A stretch of DNA of 64,000 nt from Paenibacillus hunanensis (GCF_014645615.1 NZ_BMMB01000004.1:124001-188000); one strand, 5' to 3'; positions 34,572 to 46,500 are shown, counted from the first letter of the stretch. Program-made: numbers and translations. Notes: generated from the letters alone by a model not told the origin.

Positions 34572-36200
34572 ATGAATACAGAGATAGCGCACTGGACATT
34601 GGAGCAAAAGATTGGACAGCTCTTTGTATGCGGGTTTCACGATATTGTACCTGATGAGCAGATTCAACAATTAATCCAGCAATATCATATTGGTGGCGTG
34701 ATTTATTTTCGGCGCAATATCGGTACAGCTACTCAAATCCATCATTTATCGGCCAGCTTGCAGGATATGGCACGTGCGCAGGGCTTGCCACCTTTATTGA
34801 TTGCGATTGATCAGGAGGGCGGGATGGTCAGTCGTATCGATCAGGAGGAGCTGAGTCTCATTCCAGGCAATATGTCGCTCGGTGCCGCAGACGATCTGGA
34901 TCTTACGGCTGCGGCGGCTACGATCAGTGCGCGCGAGCTATATGCACTTGGGATCAATGTGAATTTTGCTCCCTGTGTGGATGTGAACAATAATCCGCGT
35001 AACCCGGTGATTGGCGTGCGCTCCTATTCGGAAAAGCCAGAGACCGTCGGGCTGCACGGTGCGGCGGCGATTCGAGCGATGCAGGCGCAGAATGTAGCAG
35101 CGACTGCAAAGCATTTTCCCGGGCATGGTGATACCGATGTAGATTCGCACTATGGTCTGGCTTCAGTGCCGCATGATCGGCAGCGTCTGGAGCAGGTGGA
35201 GCTGCTTCCATTTCGCCATGCGATTGATGCTGAAGCCGATCTGATTATGACGGCTCATGTAATATTTCCCGCGTTCGAGCCAGAGCCCATCCCGTCTACA
35301 TTATCACACTCCGTGCTGACTGGATTGTTGCGTGAGCAGATGGGCTATGAGGGTGTGATCGTGACCGATTGTCTGGAAATGCACGCGATTGCGAAGCATT
35401 TTTCGATTCCAGAAGCGGCAGTGCGGGCAGCGCAAGCAGGAGCGGATCTGTTGCTTGTAAGTCATACGCTGGAGGAGCAGATTGCAGCGATTGAGGCAGT
35501 TCGAGTAGCTGTTCAGGAAGGACGTCTATCCGAGCAGCACATCGATGCAGCATTGAAACGAATATTGAAGCTAAAGGCGCAACGTCAGATGGATACAGCG
35601 CCAGTAAATGAAGCACAGCTCGCTGCATTATTAGGTGCACGCGATACGGAAATGGTGCTACGACGAATTGCAGCGCATAGCATTACAGTGGTGAAGGATG
35701 AAGGCCAGCTTCCACTGCGACGCCCTGTATCTGCTCTAGAAGGACTTGTGATCTGGCCGCAGGTGATTCGTCGAACTGAGGTGGATGAGCCAGCACGTCA
35801 CGAGGTCAGTCTAGCAGAGGCATTGTCGCTACATGGTCTACCGGCACGGCAGCTTGCTATCGATGTTGAGCCCGATGAGGTGGAGCGACAGCAGGTCATA
35901 CAGCAAGCGATGGCGGCAGGCTTCGTCGTCATGGTTACTTATACGGCCGCAGGCGAGCTACCAGAGGGACAGGCACTGCTGACAAGACAGCTACATGAGC
36001 AGCTACAGGTTCCTTTTATCGTAGCATCGATGCGCAATCCCTATGACTTGAACGCATTGCCTGATGTGAAAACATACATTTGCGCCTATGAAAATCGCAA
36101 GTATGCAGCCGAGGCACTGGCAGCTGTGCTTGCAGGAGCGGCTACAGCGACCGGGCGCTTGCCTGTTACGTTGAATGAGCAATACGGCGTGCAGATTTGA
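34572..36200 (+). CDS. nagZ: Glycoside hydrolase family 3 beta-N-acetylhexosaminidase
   Basis: This 542-residue protein has a GH3 barrel (about 10-340): GGVIYFRRNI, IAIDQEGGMVSRI, and AKHFPGHGDTDVDSHYGL near 177-195, the NagZ loop with the catalytic Asp-His dyad. VTDCLEMHAI has the nucleophilic aspartate near 266. A C-terminal Rossmann-like domain follows, as in Bacillus NagZ/YbbD. It removes N-acetylglucosamine from muropeptides or cell-wall fragments. No signal peptide is seen, so this form is probably cytoplasmic. GGGAGG lies 9 bases before the ATG. Confidence 0.93.
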   Translation: MNTEIAHWTLEQKIGQLFVCGFHDIVPDEQIQQLIQQYHIGGVIYFRRNIGTATQIHHLSASLQDMARAQGLPPLLIAIDQEGGMVSRIDQEELSLIPGNMSLGAADDLDLTAAAATISARELYALGINVNFAPCVDVNNNPRNPVIGVRSYSEKPETVGLHGAAAIRAMQAQNVAATAKHFPGHGDTDVDSHYGLASVPHDRQRLEQVELLPFRHAIDAEADLIMTAHVIFPAFEPEPIPSTLSHSVLTGLLREQMGYEGVIVTDCLEMHAIAKHFSIPEAAVRAAQAGADLLLVSHTLEEQIAAIEAVRVAVQEGRLSEQHIDAALKRILKLKAQRQMDTAPVNEAQLAALLGARDTEMVLRRIAAHSITVVKDEGQLPLRRPVSALEGLVIWPQVIRRTEVDEPARHEVSLAEALSLHGLPARQLAIDVEPDEVERQQVIQQAMAAGFVVMVTYTAAGELPEGQALLTRQLHEQLQVPFIVASMRNPYDLNALPDVKTYICAYENRKYAAEALAAVLAGAATATGRLPVTLNEQYGVQI

Positions 36201-36322
36201 CTTGATATGCAGTGAAGCCTATGATGAAGAATGCAGCACTCCTTCAGATGTGGAGCTGCAACTCCGTCATCGACGTCATATGAATGTCTGAATCGATGAT
36301 CGCCATGATTGATACAGGAATG

Positions 36323-36357
36323 GTAAGCCTGTCCATCTGCGGAGGACAGGCTTTTTC
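36323..36357 (+). terminator. Terminator after nagZ
   Basis: AAGCCTGTCC and GGACAGGCTT form a 10-bp stem followed by TTTC. Confidence 0.85.
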
Positions 36358-36554
36358 GTGCGCATGTACATACTTATGCATATCATGTCATTTAATTGTG
36401 GCTGAAATGTGAACAACGATATTTTAACGTGGCTTTTACGAATCAGACAGAAACTTTTCAGCAATTCGAGCGTCTTATATAACGTGTCATTTCGGGGGAG
36501 TTTTATTTTGACATCTGAATGTATAGAAAAAAAGACATAAGAAGGAGTCGAACA

Positions 36555-38756
36555 ATGAAATTCAAGAAAAGCATGCTAATAGCTGTGCTTGCCTTTACCC
36601 AGGTAGTTGCGGCATTCCCTGCAAGTCAGGCGTTCGCAGCAGAAGGCAATACAGCAACCGGAATTGTAAAGGATGTGTATGGTGATCAATCATTAAATGA
36701 TAATGGACTGTCCACAGATTCCGGTACAATGGGCACAGACCCAGCAGGTGTCGATGGCACAGGGACTGGAACAAGCGATACAAATGTTCCAACAACACCG
36801 CCTGTAACCACTACACCACCAACTACAACGGTTCCACCAGTAACAAGCTCACCTTCTGTCGTAACCGATGTGTATTCGGCAGGACCTAACAAACTGATCT
36901 TTATCATGAATTCCAATCAGATCTATCGTGATGGCAAGCTGTATTTCTCCAATCAGCCGATGACTGTCAAAAATGGTGTCTCTTACGTATCTGTACGTGC
37001 ACTGGTGGAACGTGTTGGCCTTACGCTTACATATGATTCCAGTACGAAAGAAACAGTAATGTCCAAGGATGGTAAAGAGCTTCGTTTTAAAACAGATAGC
37101 AAATTTTACACGGTAAATGGCGTGCAATCGATGATGAAGGGAGCTTCGTTCCAACAAAAAGGAACGTTTATGGTACCGCTCACTTCAATCACAGCTGCGC
37201 TGAATATTCCATATACCGTTCAAGGTAAAATGGTTATTATGGATCTGCAAGTGAAGCCAACCGCTTCCTTCACCGTATCGCCAAAGGATATCTATGCTAC
37301 ACAAACAGCAGTAACTTATACTACAAAATCGAGCACATCCGACGGTACACCTATCGTTGATGAGCGCTGGACTGGACGCGAGGATGTATTCGCGGAAGCA
37401 GGCTCACATGTTGTAACCTATCAGGTAATGGATGCGAATGGACAGTGGAGCGATCCGTACAGCGTGACGCTTAATGTACTGCCACCGAACCAGCCGCCAG
37501 TAGCGATGTTTACAACGAATAGCGATTCGTATCGTATGGGTGAATTGATCACGTATACAGATATGAGCACAGATGATGAAAATGCGATTACAAAAACAGA
37601 TTGGTCCAACAATCAGCTTGCTTTCTTCACACCAGGACCACAAACGATCACATTGACTGTAACCGATAAGCATGGTGCAACAGGCACATACAGCAAAACG
37701 ATCAATATTACAAATGATACACTGTACACAGCAGATGAATTTTATCCGCTGTTCACACCAATCGGTGATTCGTTCGACTTTAATGGTAGCGAAGTACCAG
37801 GACTTCAAGTGACTCCATTCGAGGCTTCTTCTGAGCCTGTACGCTTGATTCGTAGTAACAGTCCAGAACGCGTACTGTCTGAAGGTATCGTGTATCAGGA
37901 GTTCGCTAATGGTCCAACTCGCTTTATGGTTCACCATTTGAACGAAACAGGTAAGCGTGTAAAAATGTATGTGATTGCGACGAACCCGAATGCTACACCA
38001 GCCAACATTAATCAGCTGGCAATCGGCTTTGGCGGACCAAACCAATATGCTACAGCTGTAGGTAAAGTATCGGTTGATCGTTACTATCAATCGCTGCAAA
38101 ACGGTAAAGATGCAATGAACACGACATTGCAGCCTGGACAAAGTCAGGTCATCTTTAATCAGTTGAATGCATCCACGATGCCAAATGATACCGTTATATC
38201 ACTGTTTGCTGATCTGGTGAGTGATTCCAACATTCAGTACACTGTATTGATGGTGGACGAAAATGCGGATCCATTGCAGGCGATGAACACATTGCCGAAG
38301 CTGGATCGCGACGGTATTCACAACCGTGGTACGTATGATAATTCGACTCGTCTAATTCATATCCCAAGCCTGATCGGAAACACGAGAGTTCGTTTGCCGA
38401 TGGGCGATAACAATAGTGACCCTAACTTGATCGGTACAGATCCATTGTCCGGTACAGATGCATCGAATGCTGGTAACTTTGGTGTATTGTACAGAATCAA
38501 GCTCGATATGGTTGCACCAAATACGCTCATTTCCTTTAATGCTCGTGGCGGTCGCTACACTGGCTACATTTTTGTAAATGGTGTAAGTACGCCAGTTAAG
38601 CGTAATTCGGCAGTAACAACAGCGAACGAAAATGTTGTTCTCTATCGTACAGGTGCGTTGGATACAGAAGCAGTCGAAATCTGGTTCACAGCTGCACCGG
38701 GTAGTAACCTGCCGGTTAACCTGCTGTTCAACCAGTTGCCTGCGAAAAAGCAATAA
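36555..38756 (+). CDS. Secreted protein with copper amine oxidase-like N-terminal domain and PKD-like repeats
   Basis: The 733-residue protein starts with a clear signal peptide (MKFKKSMLIAVLAFTQVVAA...AFAAE, cleavage near 30). A Thr/Pro-rich linker (about 75-105) follows. Then comes a copper-amine-oxidase-N-like domain (about 115-235; VSYVSVRALVERVGLTL, GTFMVPLTSI), a stalk domain common in Paenibacillus surface proteins. Two PKD-like segments follow (about 240-395; VTYQVMDANGQWSDPYSV, ITLTVTDKHGATGTY), then a beta-rich region of unknown type. AAGGAG lies upstream of the ATG at 36555. It probably acts at the cell wall; no enzymatic motif is seen. Confidence 0.82.
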   Translation: MKFKKSMLIAVLAFTQVVAAFPASQAFAAEGNTATGIVKDVYGDQSLNDNGLSTDSGTMGTDPAGVDGTGTGTSDTNVPTTPPVTTTPPTTTVPPVTSSPSVVTDVYSAGPNKLIFIMNSNQIYRDGKLYFSNQPMTVKNGVSYVSVRALVERVGLTLTYDSSTKETVMSKDGKELRFKTDSKFYTVNGVQSMMKGASFQQKGTFMVPLTSITAALNIPYTVQGKMVIMDLQVKPTASFTVSPKDIYATQTAVTYTTKSSTSDGTPIVDERWTGREDVFAEAGSHVVTYQVMDANGQWSDPYSVTLNVLPPNQPPVAMFTTNSDSYRMGELITYTDMSTDDENAITKTDWSNNQLAFFTPGPQTITLTVTDKHGATGTYSKTINITNDTLYTADEFYPLFTPIGDSFDFNGSEVPGLQVTPFEASSEPVRLIRSNSPERVLSEGIVYQEFANGPTRFMVHHLNETGKRVKMYVIATNPNATPANINQLAIGFGGPNQYATAVGKVSVDRYYQSLQNGKDAMNTTLQPGQSQVIFNQLNASTMPNDTVISLFADLVSDSNIQYTVLMVDENADPLQAMNTLPKLDRDGIHNRGTYDNSTRLIHIPSLIGNTRVRLPMGDNNSDPNLIGTDPLSGTDASNAGNFGVLYRIKLDMVAPNTLISFNARGGRYTGYIFVNGVSTPVKRNSAVTTANENVVLYRTGALDTEAVEIWFTAAPGSNLPVNLLFNQLPAKKQ

Positions 38757-38874
38757 TACCGATATAACAATATAGAGCAGAGATAAAGACAGGTTAGCAC
38801 CGAATACGCTACCTGATTATCCCGCACTGATCGATGATTACTAGGTGATACTTATCGATACTTTTGCTCAACAT

Positions 38875-38907
38875 CAACGGAGTCGCTTCAGGCGGCTCCG
38901 TTTTTAT
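38875..38907 (+). terminator. Terminator after the secreted protein gene
   Basis: AACGGAGTCGC and GGCGGCTCCGTT form a stem with one weak pair, followed by TTTTATA. Confidence 0.75.
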
Positions 38908-39098
38908 ATACTTTCTTTTAAAATTCGATACGATTCCACCATAAATATTCGGCACAGCGATTATTTTGGTGTATAATAGTTATGATTACGAATAGTGAAT
39001 GTGAGGTATACAGAAGCGCTGTATACGGATATTTACTTGAATTGAGCATCCGGCAGTTCATGTAACACGTACCGGAATAATGACAGGAGGAGACACTC

Positions 39099-39644
39099 AT
39101 GCTGTCTACAGAACAGATTATTGACATCATGTCCAAGCAAGGGCTACGTATTACGGATCAGCGTCGTACGCTAGCACGACTGTTTGCTGAGGCGCCGGGG
39201 TATCTGACGGCGAAGGACGTTTATGAATATATGGAGCGTAAATATAGTGGACTGAGCTTTGATACGGTATATCGGAATTTGCGTGTCATGCAGGAGCTTG
39301 GTGTACTGGAGCAGATTGTATTTGAGGATGGCGTGAAGTTTAAAAGTCATTGCAGTCAGGATCATCATCACCATCATATGATCTGCTTGCAATGCGAAAA
39401 AACGTATCCAATCGCTTTTTGTCCGATGGATATGACGGATATGCCAGAGCAATTTGAAGTGATTCGCCACAAGTTCGAGGTATTTGGCTACTGCAAGGAT
39501 TGTCGTGCGCAGCTTGGCAGTCTGCCAGGGGAATCGGGTCATACAACAGGTGGCGACGGCAAGGAAGGCCCAGCCCTGCATATGAAGAAAAGCGCGCTCG
39601 CAACCGCTGCTGCCGGTGAATCTGTGGCAGGAAAAAGTCAGTGA
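39099..39644 (+). CDS. zur: Fur-family regulator, most likely zinc-responsive Zur
   Basis: The 181-residue protein has a winged helix ([48 protein letters not shown]). [30 protein letters not shown] and [12 protein letters not shown] then match Bacillus Zur closely, with both structural zinc pairs CxxC. A tail of about 40 Gly/Lys/Ala-rich residues after the second CxxC is longer than usual. Zur represses zinc uptake genes. Upstream, GATTACGAAT (38983-38992), just after a TATAAT, resembles a Zur half-site, hinting at autoregulation. It overlaps yidD by 4 bases. Confidence 0.85.
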   Translation: MLSTEQIIDIMSKQGLRITDQRRTLARLFAEAPGYLTAKDVYEYMERKYSGLSFDTVYRNLRVMQELGVLEQIVFEDGVKFKSHCSQDHHHHHMICLQCEKTYPIAFCPMDMTDMPEQFEVIRHKFEVFGYCKDCRAQLGSLPGESGHTTGGDGKEGPALHMKKSALATAAAGESVAGKSQ

Positions 39645-39919
39645 ATAAGCCGCAGAAATGGAGCCGGCGTGTGGTGCAGGTGCCCATCCATTTTTATCGT
39701 AAATGTATTTCACCGCTCAAGCCGCCGAGCTGTCGTTTTTACCCGACCTGCTCTCAGTATGCGCTGGAAGCGATCGAGGTACATGGCGTGCTAAAGGGAA
39801 GCTGGCTTGCAGCGGTACGTATTAGTAAATGTCATCCGTTTCATCCGGGTGGTATTGACCTGGTGCCACCTGTACGTGAACGGAAGCGCACATCGCTTGA
39901 CAGTGCTGACATCGATTAG
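39641..39919 (+). CDS. yidD: YidD membrane protein insertion efficiency factor
   Basis: This 92-residue protein has the strict YidD core [38 protein letters not shown] and [13 protein letters not shown]. YidD is a small basic inner-face membrane protein that helps YidC insert proteins. It starts with GTG overlapping the zur stop (GTGA), so it is translationally coupled to zur. This is an unusual pairing, since yidD often lies with rnpA and yidC. Confidence 0.92.
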   Translation: MNKPQKWSRRVVQVPIHFYRKCISPLKPPSCRFYPTCSQYALEAIEVHGVLKGSWLAAVRISKCHPFHPGGIDLVPPVRERKRTSLDSADID

Positions 39920-39979
39920 GTATATTGAAGAGCATAGGAAGATCATAGACATCCAGTGAACGGATAAGTATACAGAATA

Positions 39980-40217
39980 GGCACAGTGCAGAGAGCCGGA
40001 GTTGCTGCGAACCGGTCTGGGAGCCGCTGTAGAAGATGGTCCGGGAGGAACTGAAGTCGAGCGAAGCGGGATGACCGTGCGTAAGGCTACAGCGTGAGCC
40101 AGCGTTAATGGCTAGCCTGAACAGGCTAACGAGCCTGCTTTTCGTAAGGAAGCGGGGAAGTTGGGTGGTAACACGTGAGCACAGCTCTCGTCCCATAGGG
40201 GCGAGGGCTTTTTTGTG
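39980..40217 (+). promoter_or_regulatory. T-box leader of metS (methionine specifier)
   Basis: The stem I region has AGAGAGCCGG...GTTGCTGCGAACCGG. GAAGATGG (40033-40040) offers ATG at 40036-40038 as the specifier codon. The T-box core GTTGGGTGGTAACACG (40160-40175) is followed by the terminator CTCTCGTCCC/GGGGCGAGGG and six T at 40183-40216. Uncharged tRNA-Met would promote read-through into the methionyl-tRNA synthetase gene. Confidence 0.92.
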
Positions 40218-40226
40218 TCTGTATAG

Positions 40227-42290
<2,064 letters not shown>

Positions 42291-42427
42291 TAACGGTAAC
42301 CATCATATAACGAAAAGTGATACCACGTATTAGGCAATAACGGAATTGAGCGAACTTTTAAAAGAAATAACGGCTATGTTGCCGCTTCAAACGGACGCTT
42401 GAAGTGTGTAGCTGGGCTGTCTGAATC

Positions 42428-42480
42428 GAACCTTTTGCAGGCTGGAGAGCCTAATCTCACCGTCTGCAAAAGGTTCTTTA
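42428..42480 (+). terminator. Terminator after metG
   Basis: GAACCTTTTGCAG and CTGCAAAAGGTTC form a 13-bp stem followed by TTTA. Confidence 0.88.
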
Positions 42481-42505
42481 TCTGGCAAAAAAAGCACGCG
42501 AAAAC

Positions 42506-42556
42506 TTGCCAATCACGCGACATTCCATGTATGATTATTGAATGAACGATCATTCA
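42506..42556 (+). promoter_or_regulatory. mntR promoter with FadR/TetR-type palindrome
   Basis: TTGCCA (42506-42511), an 18-base spacer and TATGAT (42530-42535) form a promoter. TGAATGA-ACGA-TCATTCA (42539-42556) is a perfect 7+4+7 palindrome over the start site. Arms and spacing equal the operator consensus of the fatty-acid regulator FadR of Bacillus subtilis. Confidence 0.55.
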
Positions 42557-42613
42557 TGACATCATGTGATTGTCGGCACATTAACGAGAACGTGCATTCA
42601 AAGGGGGAGCAAG

Positions 42614-43039
42614 ATGCCAACGCCCAGTATGGAAGACTATTTGGAGCGCATCTATCAATTGATCGAGCAAAAGGGATATGCGCGTGTATCGGATATTGCC
42701 GAAGGACTGGAAGTACACCCTTCATCCGTTACCAAAATGATCCAAAAGCTGGATAAGGATGACTACCTTATTTATGAAAAATATCGCGGTCTTGTATTGA
42801 CTAGCAAAGGTAAGAAAATGGGTAAACGGCTTGTAGACCGTCACCAGCTGCTGGAGGATTTTCTGGATATTATCGGTGTAAATCCGGATTATATATACAA
42901 GGACGTTGAAGGCATCGAGCATCATCTGAGCTGGGATTCAATTACTCAGATCGAGACGCTGGTGGAATATTTCCGTCGTGATCCAGAACGGGTAGAAGAA
43001 CTCAAAAGACTACAAAGCGAGCTTGTTAGCGACTCATAA
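42614..43039 (+). CDS. mntR: Manganese-dependent regulator MntR
   Basis: This 141-residue DtxR-family protein starts [14 protein letters not shown] and has a winged helix ([27 protein letters not shown]) and a dimer domain. All manganese ligands of Bacillus MntR are in place: Asp8, Glu11, His77, Glu99, Glu102 and His103. It represses Mn2+ uptake and activates efflux at high Mn2+. AAAGGGGGAG precedes the ATG at 42614; the in-frame upstream extension is not family-like. It is monocistronic. Its partner, the Mn riboswitch and TerC gene, is at 12.6 kb. Confidence 0.97.
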   Translation: MPTPSMEDYLERIYQLIEQKGYARVSDIAEGLEVHPSSVTKMIQKLDKDDYLIYEKYRGLVLTSKGKKMGKRLVDRHQLLEDFLDIIGVNPDYIYKDVEGIEHHLSWDSITQIETLVEYFRRDPERVEELKRLQSELVSDS

Positions 43040-43042
43040 GGC

Positions 43043-43078
43043 AGGCATCTGTCGATTACATGACAGATGTCTTTTATT
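43043..43078 (+). terminator. Terminator after mntR
   Basis: GGCATCTGTC and GACAGATGTC form the stem, followed by TTTTATTTT. Confidence 0.8.
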
Positions 43079-43218
43079 TTGGGCGCAACTTTTGAAACAG
43101 GATGCGGTCTAATTACATAGACAACTCATCATGCGAAAAAGAAAGCATCGAAGTAAACAGGCAAGACAGCAACGTCGGCTAGTCGGATACGAAAAGATTT
43201 ACTGGAGGTACTGAAACG

Positions 43219-44865
43219 ATGAAATGGATGCGTTACATGTCGTTATTTCTGGCACTGATTATTCTAGTTCCGGCGGTAAGCGGAGCGCCAGCCTCAGCAG
43301 CATCAAATATTGCGATTGTGCTGGATGGTAAGCCGATTCAAGGAGATGCGGCTCCATACATTACAAGCGATAGCAATGTGACGATGGTGCCATTGCGTCT
43401 CATCAGTGAGAATCTGGGCGCAACGATCAATTGGGATCAACAGACAAGTACGGTAACGATTACGAGCGACAGTAAAAAGCTAGTGCTCACTGCCGGACAA
43501 CAAACGGCTATGGTAGACAATCAGTCGGTATCGCTGGATACCTCCGTACAGATTCGCGGTGGTCGGGTAATGGTGCCGCTGCGTTTTATCGGTGAAGGAC
43601 TGGGCCTGACTGTAAACTGGAATCAGGCGAACCAGACGGTAACCCTGCGTACAAGCGGTTATACGGGTGATGATGGAGCAACGACAGGCAGCACAACGGG
43701 AAGCGGTAGCACACTCGGTACGCCAGCTAATACGACAAAGCCAGTTACACCTTCGGCAAAGAAAGAAATGCGTGGGGCATGGATTTCGACCGTATTCAAT
43801 CTGGATTGGCCAAGCACAGGCTCCTCTGGTAATGCAGCTAAGCAAAAGCAGGAATTTTCCGCACTGCTGGATCAGCTGCAAGGTATGGGCATGAATGCGG
43901 TATTCGTGCAGGTGCGCCCATCGGGTGATGCGCTGTATAAGTCTTCTACAATGCCATGGTCGAAGTACCTGACAGGTACACAGGGCAAAAATCCAGGCTA
44001 CGATCCACTGGAGTATATGGTAGCAGAAGCACATAAGCGCGGTATGGAGCTGCATGCGTGGTTCAACCCATTCCGTGCAACGACGGATGCGAATACAGGC
44101 TCACTTGATCCAAGCAATGTTGTACTCAAGCATCCTGACTGGGTGATCAAATTTGGCGGCAAATACTATATCAATCCAGGTATTCCAGCAGCACGCCAAT
44201 CGATCATTGATACAGTGATGGAGGTCGTGAACAACTACGATGTAGATGGTGTACACTTGGATGATTATTTCTATCCGTCGTCCGAAACGTCCAGCAACAA
44301 GTTCAATGATGATGCGACCTATACGCAGTACAAGGGTGCATCCTCCAACAAAGCAGAGTGGAGACGCAATAACATCAACAGCTTTATTCAGCAAATGGAT
44401 CAGTCGATTCATGCGGCTAAGCCTTCTGTACGCTTCGGTGTGAGTCCGTTCGGTGTATGGCGTAATAAGTCCAGCGATGTGACTGGATCGGATACGAAGG
44501 CTGGTGTGACTGCGTATGATAGCATGTCTGCGGATACACGCACATGGATCAAAAATGGCTGGATTGACTATATTGCACCTCAAGTATACTGGAGCTTGTC
44601 CCTGCCAGTCGCTCGCTACGATAAAGTCGTAGACTGGTGGGTCAATGAGACGAAGAATACGGGTGTCGATCTGTACATCGGTCAGGCAATTTACAAGCTG
44701 AACACGCCAGAGGTTGGCTGGAACACCTCAGACGAGATCATTAATCAGCTTAAGTACAATGCCAAGTACAGTACGGTGAAGGGAAGCATTTTCTTCAGTG
44801 CTAAGGACTTGAAGAAAAATCCACTCGATGTGCTAAGTAAGCTGCGTGCGTACTGGGGATTATAA
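43219..44865 (+). CDS. Secreted GHL10-type (YngK-like) glycosidase with copper-amine-oxidase-N domain
   Basis: The 548-residue protein has a signal peptide (1-28) and a copper-amine-oxidase-N-like domain (about 33-145; two repeats of MVPLR(L/F)I and a GATINWDQQT pattern). A Gly/Thr linker follows, then the GHL10/DUF187 glycosyl-hydrolase-like barrel (about 180-545): MRGAWISTVFNLDWPS, MNAVFVQVRPSGDALY, LHAWFNPFRA, GVHLDDYFYP with acidic residues, and VRFGVSPFGVW. Such proteins are thought to act on cell-wall or surface glycans. It is anchored outside through the N-terminal domain. GGAGG precedes the ATG, and a strong bidirectional terminator follows. Confidence 0.9.
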   Translation: MKWMRYMSLFLALIILVPAVSGAPASAASNIAIVLDGKPIQGDAAPYITSDSNVTMVPLRLISENLGATINWDQQTSTVTITSDSKKLVLTAGQQTAMVDNQSVSLDTSVQIRGGRVMVPLRFIGEGLGLTVNWNQANQTVTLRTSGYTGDDGATTGSTTGSGSTLGTPANTTKPVTPSAKKEMRGAWISTVFNLDWPSTGSSGNAAKQKQEFSALLDQLQGMGMNAVFVQVRPSGDALYKSSTMPWSKYLTGTQGKNPGYDPLEYMVAEAHKRGMELHAWFNPFRATTDANTGSLDPSNVVLKHPDWVIKFGGKYYINPGIPAARQSIIDTVMEVVNNYDVDGVHLDDYFYPSSETSSNKFNDDATYTQYKGASSNKAEWRRNNINSFIQQMDQSIHAAKPSVRFGVSPFGVWRNKSSDVTGSDTKAGVTAYDSMSADTRTWIKNGWIDYIAPQVYWSLSLPVARYDKVVDWWVNETKNTGVDLYIGQAIYKLNTPEVGWNTSDEIINQLKYNAKYSTVKGSIFFSAKDLKKNPLDVLSKLRAYWGL

Positions 44866-44959
44866 TCCACCCCATTTTTAAAAATTAGAGATCATGATAA
44901 AGAGAGCAATTCGAGATATGAAAAGGTTCTAGCAGAGCGAGCGACTGCTCTGTTATAGC

Positions 44960-44998
44960 AAAAATCCCCCATCGCATAACACGATGGGGGATTTTTGT
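44960..44998. terminator. Bidirectional terminator after the GHL10 gene
   Basis: AAAAATCCCCCATCG and CGATGGGGGATTTTT form a 15-bp stem with a 7-base loop. Confidence 0.92.
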
Positions 44999-45084
44999 AT
45001 AGATCGAAGCTGTCCGTCACTTTCGTTCAATAACACATTGTCATATCCATGTGTTCATATCACAGATAAGTGGTATCGCTTCGA

Positions 45085-45504
45085 TTAATGAAATTTTGGT
45101 ATTTCTTCATCATCTTTGCCCTTGTTGCCCTGAATAACTTGGAATGGATAATTCTTTTTGGGCTTACTTCCAGTTGAAGTGGCATTGCTTCTGCCAGATG
45201 GATTAGTTTTAGCGAAAGGAGATGATTTGGAGACGTTTTTGTAATTGCCTTGCTGTGCCTTCACTTTAGCCATCGTGCGTGCAGATGGCTTAATCTTAGG
45301 TTGCTTGCGACCGCCCTGAAATGCTGGTGAGGAACGAAGTGCATATAGCACCACACCCAGCAATACGAGCGTCACGATAATACCGCTCCAATCAAAGGTC
45401 GAAGGCATAAAAATCATACGATATACGCCCCATGCTAGCCCGACCAGTGCGAGCAATGCCATAACGGCAACAAAAATGGCTTGAAGAGGTGACTTTCTCA
45501 TCAT
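45085..45504 (-). CDS. SA1362/YqhP-like small membrane protein
   Basis: This 139-residue protein has two N-terminal transmembrane helices (about 8-30 and 39-57) and a basic Ser/Lys-rich cytoplasmic tail. It lies directly downstream of yqhQ with the yqhQ stop 3 bases before its ATG, the position of yqhP in Bacillus. The helix pattern fits the SA1362 family. The function is unknown. AAAGGATGATGA acts as ribosome binding site and contains the yqhQ stop, so the two are co-translated. Confidence 0.7.
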   Translation of the reverse strand: MMRKSPLQAIFVAVMALLALVGLAWGVYRMIFMPSTFDWSGIIVTLVLLGVVLYALRSSPAFQGGRKQPKIKPSARTMAKVKAQQGNYKNVSKSSPFAKTNPSGRSNATSTGSKPKKNYPFQVIQGNKGKDDEEIPKFH

Positions 45505-45507
45505 TCA

Positions 45508-46500
45508 TCATCCTTTCACAGGGTCAGGAGAAGCATCCGGCAAGGTGGCTGTTGCGGTTTGTCGTTCCAGCTGAGCATCCAGCTCACGCATCCGGTTAAA
45601 GGAGGCGATAGATACCTCAATTTGATCGAGCGTAGGCTCCTTCGTTGTGAGTAGCTGGAGCCACAGACCCGGATAACCAAGATAACGAAGCACTGGAATA
45701 TCCCGCAAACTATTCGTAAACTTCAAAACCTCAAATGAAACGCCGATAACGACCGGTAACAGCACAATACGTTGAATAATGCGCTCGGTCATTCCGTCCC
45801 AGTGAAAGAGGGAGTAAATGAATACACCGATAATAACGGTTAAAATAATAAAGCTACTGCCGCAACGATAATGAAGACGACTGAATTGCTGTACTTTTTC
45901 TGGAGTGAGCTCGGAGCCATTCTCGTACGCAGTAATAACCTTGTGCTCGGCTCCATGATATTGAAATAGACGTTTGATCATCGGTGTTTGCGAAATTCCC
46001 CACAGATAGGCGAGCAGCAAAATAATTTTGATCAAGCCCTCAAGTAGTGTGTGTAAAAACTGGCTCTGAAACAGACGTCCAAATAAAAATCCTTCTATTG
46101 CAGCAGGTACAACGGTGAAGATGAGCTTACCGACAATAAGAGATAATATGCCGACAGCCGCAACACCGAGAATCATGCTCAGGTTTGTTTTCGATTGTTC
46201 TTTTTCCTTTTCCTTCGCATATTCCTCCGGGTCCATCTGATCCTCAGAATACGCATCGGTTGCATAGTTCAAATGACGTGAGCCTTTTGCGCTTGAATCG
46301 ATCAGGCTGACAATACCGCGTAGAAGCGGAATGCGACGCAGACTGCGCACCCAGGGCTTATCAGTACGTGGAACTTCCAGATAGGTGATCTCGCCGGATT
46401 TGCGTCGTACAGCGGTTACGTTTACATTTTTTCCGCCGAACATTACGCCTTCAATGACGGCCTGGCCCCCATAGTTGACTGGAGTAGATTGTTTTGGCAA
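45508..46500 (-). CDS. yqhQ: YqhQ (DUF1385) membrane protein
   Basis: This 330-residue protein starts YGGQAVIEGVMFGGKNV, the invariant DUF1385 motif. It has four or five transmembrane helices between about 105 and 265 and the conserved RLFQYHGAEHKVITAYE and RLHYRCGSSFIILTVI segments with histidine and cysteine. Relatives are essential or growth-linked membrane proteins of unknown function. The start is TTG with AAGGGTGA upstream. It lies beside the yqhT-efp genes, as in Bacillus, but the aroQ/yqhS gene that often intervenes is absent. Confidence 0.92.
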   Translation of the reverse strand: MPKQSTPVNYGGQAVIEGVMFGGKNVNVTAVRRKSGEITYLEVPRTDKPWVRSLRRIPLLRGIVSLIDSSAKGSRHLNYATDAYSEDQMDPEEYAKEKEKEQSKTNLSMILGVAAVGILSLIVGKLIFTVVPAAIEGFLFGRLFQSQFLHTLLEGLIKIILLLAYLWGISQTPMIKRLFQYHGAEHKVITAYENGSELTPEKVQQFSRLHYRCGSSFIILTVIIGVFIYSLFHWDGMTERIIQRIVLLPVVIGVSFEVLKFTNSLRDIPVLRYLGYPGLWLQLLTTKEPTLDQIEVSIASFNRMRELDAQLERQTATATLPDASPDPVKG

